Part shown: piece by piece, positions 7,530 to 13,312 of the stretch
Numbering within the stretch: the first letter of the stretch is position 1
Layout: every line of letters begins with the position of its first letter
Source: an uncultured Peptococcaceae bacterium
GTDB lineage: Bacteria > Bacillota > Desulfitobacteriia > Desulfitobacteriales > Syntrophobotulaceae
Length of the DNA: 20,631 bases
Direction of reading: 5' to 3'
NCBI GenBank assembly: GCA_937892995.1
Contig: CALBJS010000293.1
Location: 1 to 20,631 of the forward strand
Made by a program: the position numbers and the translations under genes
Notes under the pieces: generated by a model
Databases searched by the model: none
Told to the model about the DNA's origin: nothing
The model's input: only the letters and a program-made list of their open reading frames with translations

Positions 7530-8045
7530 ATGAACGATGATTTTAAGCTTATAGACCCGGAAAGGGTTTCCGACAATCCATTCCACTTGATAGGCAATGA
7601 CTGGATGCTTATTACTGCGGGGAACGTGCAAAAATTTAATACAATGACAGCAAGTTGGGGAGGTATGGGAATACTTTGGAGAAAGAAAGTATGTTTTATC
7701 TTTATTAGACCATCACGTTATACCTATGAATTTTTGGAAGAAAACGAGAGTTTTACCTTGAGCTTTTTTGAAGAGGAGTACCGCAAAGCCCTTTCTTTCT
7801 GCGGAACAAAATCCGGACGGGATGTAGATAAGATTGCGGCTACCGGACTTACTCCTGTAGAAGGTAAGCAGGGGGCAATCTATTTTGAGGAAGCTAAATT
7901 AGTTATGGAGTGTAAGAAAATTTACTATCAGGATCTGGAACCGGGCAATTTTCTGGATTCAAGTATCGAGGAGAATTATTACGGCCGTGATTACCATCGG
8001 ATTTATGTCGGAGAGATCATAGGGTGTTATGTAAAAGAGTCCTGA
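7530..8045 (+). CDS. Flavin reductase-like protein (FMN-binding split barrel)
   Basis: The 171-residue product resembles the flavin reductase / DIM6-NTAB family, which binds FMN in a split barrel and reduces flavins or uses them as cofactor. Typical features are the N-terminal NDWMLITAGN strand, the NTMTASWGGMGILW segment lining the flavin site, VCFIFIRPSRYTYEFLEENE, and FTLSFFEEEYRKALSFCGTKSGRDVDK near the middle. GGAGG at 7516-7520 lies 9 nt before ATG 7530; the in-frame ATG 7524 is only 3 nt away. It appears monocistronic, and the substrate cannot be told from sequence. It has no evident link to the CRISPR locus. Confidence 0.8.
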   Translation: MNDDFKLIDPERVSDNPFHLIGNDWMLITAGNVQKFNTMTASWGGMGILWRKKVCFIFIRPSRYTYEFLEENESFTLSFFEEEYRKALSFCGTKSGRDVDKIAATGLTPVEGKQGAIYFEEAKLVMECKKIYYQDLEPGNFLDSSIEENYYGRDYHRIYVGEIIGCYVKES

Positions 8046-8067
8046 GCATATCAGTTTGTCACAATGA

Positions 8068-8108
8068 AGAGGCTTTACAAAGCAAAAAAACGCTTGGGTA
8101 AAGCCTCT
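8068..8108. terminator. Hairpin between convergent genes, likely bidirectional terminator
   Basis: AGAGGCTTTAC (8068-8078) pairs perfectly with GTAAAGCCTCT (8098-8108), and an inner AAGC/GCTT helix encloses an A7 loop (T7 on the other strand). It lies between the + strand flavin reductase gene and the - strand tlp gene. There is no proper T tract on either side, so termination efficiency is uncertain. Confidence 0.55.
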
Positions 8109-8123
8109 AAAATAATTAATCGA

Positions 8124-8345
8124 CTATATATGTTCCCGATCCAGGGCTTCATCCCGGATCTCGGTCCTCATACTATTCAGAGCTTCTCGTCTTCTTTTGT
8201 TCTTCTTCTTTAGATCTGCCCTCATTTTTGGATCATCCGTTTTGTCTATCATCTCCTCGGCAAGCTCCATATTCTGAATGGTGTGGTTAATGTTGTGCTG
8301 AATTCTTTCTACGTTATCACTGCGATCATCAGGTTTTGCTTTCAT
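8124..8345 (-). CDS. tlp: Small acid-soluble spore protein Tlp
   Basis: The 73-residue protein matches the Tlp family of small spore proteins. KPDDRSDNVERIQHNINHTI is the conserved N-terminal signature and RREALNSMRTEIRDEA matches the conserved C-terminal helix. It is very hydrophilic and predicted largely helical. In Bacillus, Tlp is made in the forespore late in sporulation. On the minus strand AGGGGG lies about 12 nt before ATG 8345. No confident sigma-G promoter was identified. It is convergent with the flavin reductase gene, and the hairpin at 8068-8108 follows its stop. Confidence 0.9.
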   Translation of the reverse strand: MKAKPDDRSDNVERIQHNINHTIQNMELAEEMIDKTDDPKMRADLKKKNKRRREALNSMRTEIRDEALDREHI

Positions 8346-8670
8346 AGGAATATATTTCCCCCTTTAATTCAAAAAAGTGATTAAGTTATTGATATTCTTT
8401 GAGGAATAAATCTTTATTATACAAAAAAGTAAATTATAACAAATATATCCCAAATATCCCAGAAATTATGTTAATATAATAATAACCAGAATCGTAGCAC
8501 CAGATCCCCCTGATCGTCGCGTCCTCCGTGGCCGTTAACTGTTGGCATGCTAGTGCTTTATTATGGGCATTTGTTTTACGCAAGTTTCGTTTGACGTGCA
8601 TTTCTGCAATATTGCTTTTAGCTTTTTGCAGAATGATCAAGATTGCCTATCATTGAAATAAGAAAACGGA
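8346..8670. other. AT-rich intergenic region between tlp and cas6
   Basis: These 325 bases separate the divergent tlp and cas6 genes and must hold both promoters. One weak candidate for cas6 is TTGCAG followed after 16 nt by TATCAT, close to the start codon. The only composition anomaly is the GC-rich patch around 8490-8550, which holds the micro-ORF listed separately. A longer minus-strand frame over 8434-8640 has no RBS or family likeness and is not called. Confidence 0.5.
8471..8548 (-). CDS. Candidate 25-residue micropeptide, unknown
   Basis: ATG 8548 opens a 25-codon frame ending at TAA (8473-8471). The protein starts MPTVNGHGGRDDQGDL and ends with an aromatic, leucine-rich tail, FWLLLY. 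Its codons are GC-rich (GGC, CAC, CGC, GAC) inside very AT-rich DNA, which is why it stands out. There is no clear ribosome binding site. I do not recognise the family. It could also be a remnant of a longer gene or a structured RNA. Confidence 0.25.
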   Translation of the reverse strand: MPTVNGHGGRDDQGDLVLRFWLLLY

Positions 8671-9420
8671 GTGAGTGCTATTCATCTAGAAATTTCTCTA
8701 AAATCTATTCATAAAGAAATATTACTTTTACCTATTCATTACAATTATTTAGTGCAGTCTGCTATCTATAACTCTATTGATAGCGAACTAGCAAAATTCC
8801 TGCATGAAAAAGGATATATAGCTGACAAACGTATTTTTAAAATGTTTTCTTTTTCTTTGCTACAAGGATTCTATCATATGGATAAAGTGAAAAAAATGAT
8901 TGAATTTGAAGGGGAGATTAAACTAACCGTATCATCCCCTTTAGATGAATTTTGTCAATCCCTAGTCAACATTTTGCTTACTAGAGGAGTTATGCGTTTA
9001 GGAACACAGGAATTGGAAATAGTGAGGGTATCTGCCCGTAAACTCTTAGTAGAAAAGGAAGAAGTCAAGGTTAAAACCCTTTCCCCTATAGTGCTGTATA
9101 GTACTATGCTCCGCCCAGACGGGAGGAAATATACAGTTTACTTTCAACCGGGAGATCCGGATTATGAAAGGCTATTAAGTGAAAACTTAAATAAGAAATA
9201 CCGTGCACTATATGGCATGGAACTACCTACTAAAGAAGTAAGAGCTAAACCTCTAGGGTTACAAAGAATGAGGATAATTAATTATAAAAATACGATCATT
9301 AAAGGGTATGCTGGAAAATTACTTTTGACTGGACCGATACCCCTACTCCAAATGGCGGTAGATGGAGGATTGGGGGGTAAGAATAGCCAGGGGTTTGGGT
9401 GTGTGGAGGTAGAAGGGTGA
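8671..9420 (+). CDS. cas6: CRISPR-associated endoribonuclease Cas6 (type I-B)
   Basis: Cas6 cleaves the CRISPR transcript within each repeat and leaves the 8-nt 5' handle of the crRNA. The 249-residue protein has the family architecture: an N-terminal ferredoxin-like fold with LPIHYNYLVQSAIYNSID, a likely catalytic His45 in AKFLHEKGY, and the C-terminal glycine-rich loop GGLGGKNSQGFGCVEV. The start is uncertain. GTG 8671 has its GGAG almost overlapping the codon. Few other start codons precede the conserved IHLEISL. The end overlaps the degenerate CRISPR repeat at 9416-9445 by 5 nt. cas8b does not follow directly but after a 371-nt gap. Confidence 0.92.
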   Translation: MSAIHLEISLKSIHKEILLLPIHYNYLVQSAIYNSIDSELAKFLHEKGYIADKRIFKMFSFSLLQGFYHMDKVKKMIEFEGEIKLTVSSPLDEFCQSLVNILLTRGVMRLGTQELEIVRVSARKLLVEKEEVKVKTLSPIVLYSTMLRPDGRKYTVYFQPGDPDYERLLSENLNKKYRALYGMELPTKEVRAKPLGLQRMRIINYKNTIIKGYAGKLLLTGPIPLLQMAVDGGLGGKNSQGFGCVEVEG

Positions 9421-9500
9421 AATCCCTTTTAGGTAGACTAATGAAGATAATATATAAGGTATAAATATATATTTCAATTCCTTATAGGTAGTAAGCATAT
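9416..9500 (-). ncRNA. Degenerate mini-CRISPR (two pseudo-repeats flanking a 25-nt guide), CreA/CreR-like
   Basis: Read on the minus strand, 9500-9471 aligns to the 30-nt array repeat at 20 of 30 positions, including 17 of the last 19: it keeps TACCTAT and AAGGAATTGAAA. A second copy at 9445-9416 matches 18 of 30, including ACCTA, AGG and TTAG. Between them lie 25 nt (9470-9446). Cas6 cutting of the first copy would give a crRNA with handle ATTGAAAT (array handle ATTGAAAC). This layout, one guide between degenerate repeats in the cas6-cas8b gap, is that of creA in Haloarcula hispanica type I-B. In that system the crRNA-like RNA guides Cascade to repress, not destroy, a nearby promoter. Expression is not shown by sequence alone; the assignment is inference. 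Confidence 0.72.
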
Positions 9501-9509
9501 GACTATAAA

Positions 9510-9533
9510 GTAATACATAAACTATAAGTATAT
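9510..9533 (-). promoter_or_regulatory. Candidate Cascade operator matched by the mini-CRISPR guide (site 1)
   Basis: Counting from the guide's 5' end (genomic 9470), guide positions 1-24 match this site at all positions but 6, 12, 13, 18 and 24 (19 of 24). Type I Cascade flips out every sixth base, so positions 6, 12, 18 and 24 need not pair. The PAM-side trinucleotide is TTG. The site covers a possible -10 box (TATAAG, 9523-9528) with a weak -35 ATGACT at 9499-9504, upstream of the small ORF and cas8b. Partial matching would favour binding without Cas3 cleavage. Confidence 0.6.
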
Positions 9534-9562
9534 CAATAATCACTAATAAGATCTCCTTGCCA

Positions 9563-9573
9563 TATAAGTATAT
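9563..9573 (-). promoter_or_regulatory. Second seed match to the mini-CRISPR guide (site 2)
   Basis: The 11-mer TATAAGTATAT at 9563-9573 repeats exactly the 11-mer at 9523-9533, 40 bp away. It matches guide positions 1-11 except position 6. The flanking PAM-side trinucleotide is CCA, a motif used by several clostridial type I-B systems. It lies just before the ribosome binding site at 9575-9584. Matching stops after position 11. Confidence 0.45.
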
Positions 9574-9591
9574 TGGAGAGGAGGAGTGGTT

Positions 9592-9774
9592 ATGTTGAAA
9601 AGTAAAAGTTTAATCGTAATTGCTAACATTAAAATAGGTTTAATCTCAAATATAGTTATTATTGGTCAACAGGAAGCAAACAATGCCTATAATTCAAATG
9701 ATAAAAAACGAAAAAAGAAGGAAGTGATCACTAAAATATTAAGATTATTCAAAGAAGTGTTTATTAGTAAATAA
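9592..9774 (+). CDS. Small hydrophobic/basic protein of unknown function in the cas6-cas8b gap
   Basis: The 60-residue product has a hydrophobic N-terminal half (SLIVIANIKIGLISNIVII, about residues 7-25, long enough for one membrane pass). A short polar stretch and a very basic tail with KKRKKK (about 40-45) follow, then an amphipathic-looking LRLFKEVF segment. The codons AAA-AAA-CGA-AAA-AAG-AAG make the basic run. GGAGAGGAGG (9575-9584) lies 7 nt before ATG 9592. It ends 17 nt before cas8b, so it is probably co-transcribed. No family is recognised. Its place next to the CreA-like element makes a CreT-type toxin, or a leader ORF regulating cas8b, plausible, but nothing in the sequence proves toxicity. 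Confidence 0.6.
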   Translation: MLKSKSLIVIANIKIGLISNIVIIGQQEANNAYNSNDKKRKKKEVITKILRLFKEVFISK

Positions 9775-9791
9775 TAGGGGAGGTGAAAAGG

Positions 9792-11555
9792 ATGATTTCT
9801 GCCGTAAGAGAATTAGGAAAATTATTTTTGGAAAATGAGAAAAAAAGTACACTTTCAACACTTATAGAGAATATTGATAATGAACGTTATCCTAATATGG
9901 TTTGTGTAGTACTTAGTGCAAATGATCCCTATGACTTTGTAGATGTAATACTTGAAGAAACTAATGCTGTAATAGGTGAAAAATATCTATATCGTAAGAA
10001 ATCACCAAACGGTCCCAATTTTTCTCCTACTGCAATAGTTACTGAAACTGAAAAAACTTATTCTAATAAATTTTTGGGTTGGTTTATAGCTTTAAATAAA
10101 AATAAAGAGATTGAAAAAGAACATAATGATTATTTTTCAAAATTAAGAGTTTCCTTGGAAAGAAGCCAAGTGCAAATTCTTAGAAAAGTTAATGACATAA
10201 TTACCAATCCCAAAGCCGGGTGGGTTCTGACCTTAAAATTAGGTGAACATTATTTGCTAGATATTCCTCAATTTAAAGAGTATTTTATTCAGTCCATTTT
10301 TAGCAAAGAAGAGGAAATTTCCTCCACGAATCAGATATGTTCAGTGTGTGGTCAGCAAAAAGAAAAGATATATGGTGGTGCCAGTCCCTTTAAGTTTTAT
10401 ACCATTGACAAACCAGGATTTATTAGCGGCGGTTTTAATGAGAAATTGTCTTGGCGTAATTTCCCGGTATGTTCAGAATGTTATTTGGCCTTAACTGAAG
10501 GCAAGAATGTCTTAAAAGAATACCTGGCATTTCGTTTTTACGGTTTAAACTATATGCTTATCCCTAATTTTATTTTTGGCAAAGACAGTCAGAAAGAAAT
10601 TGTGAATATTCTTATCAATCGAAGCCATAAGCAAATTACGTTATCCCAAAGAACTGAGGATAATTTGACTACTTATGAAGATGATATTTTATTGAGTTTA
10701 GCCGAAGCAAAAGATAACGTTACTTTTCATTTTCTTTTTATGCAGTCTCAGCAAAGTGCTGAACGTATCTTGTTAGTTATTGAGGATGTACTTCCTTCCC
10801 GCTTGCGAACAATATTTGCAGCTAAAAAAGCAACAGATAAGTTATTTCCAAAGGCTCCTTTTCATTTAGGGAAGATTCGTTCTTTTCTTGGAAAGTCAGA
10901 TCCGAGCAAAAATAATACAGATCTTGATAAATACTTTTTAGAAGTTGTTAATTCCATCTTCCAAGGAAGGACGGTCCAGTTTGGCTTTTTAGGGTCACAG
11001 TTTATGAGAGAAATCAGAAGAGAATTTTTAAGCAGCGAGAAAGATCAATATGCTTTTAAGGTTTATGATGCGATTCAAAACACTTGTTTTCTCTCAAAAT
11101 TAGGTTTATTAGAAAGAAAGGAGGGAATTTGTGTGAATACAATATTTGATGAAGTTTTTGATAGATATTCGATACAATTAGATACCAATAAAAAACGCGG
11201 AATATTCCTCTTAGGAAGTTTAACAAGGATGCTACTAAGAATTCAATGGAAAGAAAGAAAAGCTCAGCCTTTCATTAGTCAACTAAAAGGCCTAAAAATG
11301 AATGAGAGGGATATTCTAGGTTTGTTACCAAAAGTTCAAAATAAATTAATGGAGTACAGCAGATTTGATAAACAAAAAGAGTTATTAGCAAAAGAAATTA
11401 CCCGACTTATGTTATCTTCGGAGAATAAAGAAGACTTGACAGTAGACGAAATGAATTTTTATTTTATTTGCGGTATGAATTTATCCTATGAAGTTTCATT
11501 TATTCTTTATGGTGAAAAAGAAAAGGAGGAAGAGAATAATGACGGTGATGAATAG
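9792..11555 (+). CDS. cas8b: Type I-B Cascade large subunit Cas8b (Csh1/TM1802 family)
   Basis: Cas8b is the large subunit that recognises the PAM and bridges Cascade to Cas3. The protein is 587 residues, usual for the family. The zinc-binding pairs are seen clearly: CSVCG and, about 40 residues later, CSEC within NFPVCSECYLALTEG (about residues 183-230 from this start). The C-terminal part is helical, and the very end is acidic (EKEKEEENNDGDE). ATG 9792 is chosen because GGGGAGGTGA lies 6 nt upstream; GTG 9783 is inside that RBS. It begins the cas8b-cas7-cas5-cas3 unit and overlaps cas7 by 17 nt. Codons are AT-rich, unlike the housekeeping block. Confidence 0.88.
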   Translation: MISAVRELGKLFLENEKKSTLSTLIENIDNERYPNMVCVVLSANDPYDFVDVILEETNAVIGEKYLYRKKSPNGPNFSPTAIVTETEKTYSNKFLGWFIALNKNKEIEKEHNDYFSKLRVSLERSQVQILRKVNDIITNPKAGWVLTLKLGEHYLLDIPQFKEYFIQSIFSKEEEISSTNQICSVCGQQKEKIYGGASPFKFYTIDKPGFISGGFNEKLSWRNFPVCSECYLALTEGKNVLKEYLAFRFYGLNYMLIPNFIFGKDSQKEIVNILINRSHKQITLSQRTEDNLTTYEDDILLSLAEAKDNVTFHFLFMQSQQSAERILLVIEDVLPSRLRTIFAAKKATDKLFPKAPFHLGKIRSFLGKSDPSKNNTDLDKYFLEVVNSIFQGRTVQFGFLGSQFMREIRREFLSSEKDQYAFKVYDAIQNTCFLSKLGLLERKEGICVNTIFDEVFDRYSIQLDTNKKRGIFLLGSLTRMLLRIQWKERKAQPFISQLKGLKMNERDILGLLPKVQNKLMEYSRFDKQKELLAKEITRLMLSSENKEDLTVDEMNFYFICGMNLSYEVSFILYGEKEKEEENNDGDE

Positions 11556-12501
11556 ATCTGAGATTTTGTTTTATTATGATATAAATTATTGCAATCCAAA
11601 TGGCGATCCATTGGATGCCAATAAACCTCGGATTGATGAGGAAACAGGAAAAAATATTGTAACCGATGTCCGTTTAAAGAGAACGATAAGAGATTACTTG
11701 TTAGCAAAAGGGGAAGGAATATTTGTCCAGGAAATAGCCGATGATGCAGGCGTTATCCAGGATGCTAAGCAACGAGCTGAGGATTTCCTGTTACAGGATA
11801 AGTTTAAGCTTAAAAAAGGAAATTTAAGCTTAGCAGATATGAAGAAGATTATTCAAAAAAACATACTAGAAGAATGTATTGATGTTCGACTCTTTGGAGC
11901 TACTATTCCAATTGAAAAAAGCACCAAAGAGAAAAACTCCGTTACCTTAACCGGTCCTGTTCAATTCAAGATGGGACAATCTTTGCATCGAGTAAAATTA
12001 CAGTACGTAAAAGGCACTGGCGCATTTGCCTCTGGTTCCAATATGACGCAAAAGACTTTCAGGGAAGAATACATTTTACCTTATTCCTTAATAGGCTTTT
12101 ATGGTATTGTGAATGAAAATGCTGCAAAAGAAACGAATCTGACAGAAGAAGATGTTAGTAAGCTATTAGAGGGTATTTGGGTGGGAACAATGAATCTTAT
12201 TTCACGTTCAAAAGCCGGCCAGCAACCAAGGCTTCTGGTACGAGTAGTTTATAAAGAAAATAATTATCATATAGGAGAGCTGGATAAACTTGTTTCCTTC
12301 GTGAGTGACAAGAATCAGGAAGAAATCAGAGATATTACAGAAGGGGTCTTGGAAATTGGTTTATTATTAAATGCCTTAGAAGAAAATAAAAATAAAATCA
12401 AAATAATTCAAATTAAGAAAGATAGCAGAACAATATTTAATACTGATATTTTGGATGAGGTAAAGCAAAGGGGTTTAGATGTTGAAGAGCTAGTATTTTG
12501 A
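11539..12501 (+). CDS. cas7: Type I-B Cascade backbone protein Cas7 (Csh2)
   Basis: Cas7 polymerises along the crRNA and forms the Cascade backbone, distorting every sixth guide base. The 320-residue protein carries the Csh2 hallmarks: RSEILFYYDINYCNPNGDPL near the N-terminus, KPRIDEETGKNIVTDVRLKR, then RTIRDYLL. A VRLFGATIP segment, TGPVQFKMGQS and a FASGSNMTQKTFREEYILPY stretch are also seen. ATG 11539 has AAGGAGG at 11523-11529, and the start lies within the end of cas8b, indicating translational coupling. cas5 follows 17 nt after the stop. Confidence 0.94.
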   Translation: MTVMNRSEILFYYDINYCNPNGDPLDANKPRIDEETGKNIVTDVRLKRTIRDYLLAKGEGIFVQEIADDAGVIQDAKQRAEDFLLQDKFKLKKGNLSLADMKKIIQKNILEECIDVRLFGATIPIEKSTKEKNSVTLTGPVQFKMGQSLHRVKLQYVKGTGAFASGSNMTQKTFREEYILPYSLIGFYGIVNENAAKETNLTEEDVSKLLEGIWVGTMNLISRSKAGQQPRLLVRVVYKENNYHIGELDKLVSFVSDKNQEEIRDITEGVLEIGLLLNALEENKNKIKIIQIKKDSRTIFNTDILDEVKQRGLDVEELVF

Positions 12502-12518
12502 GAAGAAGGAATGATAGA

Positions 12519-13247
12519 ATGAAAGTTTTAATATTTGACCTCAGAGGGGATTATGGTCATTTTCGGGCATATTATTCCACTTCTTCACCTGTTTCCTTCT
12601 CGGTAATTCCGCCGACAGCATTATTTGGTATTATTGGAGCAATTCTAGGTCTTCCGAAGGAAAACAATGAATACTTAAAAATACTAAATAGGGCTAAAAC
12701 TAAAGTGGCTATAAAGATTAATAACCCTATTAAAAAAACACGATTAGGAATCAATTTGATTAATACTAAGGGTAATATTTGGGTTCCTAAGAGACGCAGG
12801 GAAGGACCAAGGACACCGATAAAATATGAATTTCTTAAAGAACCTGGTTATCGAATATTTGTTACCATGGAAGATAAAGAAGTTTTTCGGAAACTTATTA
12901 ACATGGTGCAAAATCATCAAACCCACTATACTATTTCTTTAGGATTAAGTGAATTACTCGCGGATGTTTCCTATGTAGGTCTTCAAGAATATGTATTCAA
13001 CGAAAGTGAAAGTGATTATGTAGAAGTATCTACGGTAGTTCCTCTAAAAGATATTATTGACGATGGTATTTTGGTAAAAGAAGGAATGCAGTTTCTGAAA
13101 GAACGAATACCCTTCAGGATGAATACGGAAAGAGTTGTGGAAGAGTATGGCCAAATATTAATGGAGGTTAAGGGGAAAAAGATGAATTTAAAGCTAAAGC
13201 GTTATTGGAAAACGGAAGACGGCAACGAAAACATTGTATTCATCTAA
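12519..13247 (+). CDS. cas5: Type I-B Cascade subunit Cas5
   Basis: Cas5 caps the 5' handle end of the crRNA in Cascade. The 242-residue protein opens with VLIFDLRGDYGHFRAYYST and SFSVIPPTALFGIIGAILG, the two conserved N-terminal segments of the Cas5 RAMP fold. The NWPF-like central part is less conserved. ATG 12519 has AGAAGGA at 12504-12510, and the frame is open to 12498 without a better start. The gene is followed by a 65-nt gap with a hairpin before cas3. Confidence 0.92.
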   Translation: MKVLIFDLRGDYGHFRAYYSTSSPVSFSVIPPTALFGIIGAILGLPKENNEYLKILNRAKTKVAIKINNPIKKTRLGINLINTKGNIWVPKRRREGPRTPIKYEFLKEPGYRIFVTMEDKEVFRKLINMVQNHQTHYTISLGLSELLADVSYVGLQEYVFNESESDYVEVSTVVPLKDIIDDGILVKEGMQFLKERIPFRMNTERVVEEYGQILMEVKGKKMNLKLKRYWKTEDGNENIVFI

Positions 13248-13252
13248 TATTT

Positions 13253-13281
13253 AGCGACCTCCAGGAACAAGCGAGGCCGCT
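13253..13281 (+). other. GC-rich hairpin between cas5 and cas3
   Basis: AGCGACCTC (13253-13261) faces GAGGCCGCT (13273-13281), a 9-bp stem with one A-C mismatch and an 11-nt loop, in otherwise AT-rich DNA. There is no T tract, so it is not a typical terminator. It lies inside the presumed cas transcript, 21 nt before the cas3 RBS (13303-13309), and could stabilise or process the mRNA or lower cas3 expression. Confidence 0.45.
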
Positions 13282-13312
13282 CCGGTAATCTTCCATTTCA
13301 TGAGGAGGTAGT

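Noticed and set aside
8441..8448. 8-nt seed match of the mini-CRISPR guide upstream of cas6
   Set aside because: ATATATTT is low complexity in AT-rich DNA and the match does not extend; chance is the better explanation than a second operator for cas6.
8434..8640. 68-codon minus-strand frame between tlp and cas6
   Set aside because: No RBS, low-complexity end and no family likeness; the overlapping micro-ORF in another frame looks at least as good.
13282..13307. Partial likeness to the CRISPR repeat (GGTAATCT, ATGAGGA) before cas3
   Set aside because: The shared words are in conflicting orientations and separated; they do not align as one repeat, and ATGAGGA is part of the cas3 RBS.
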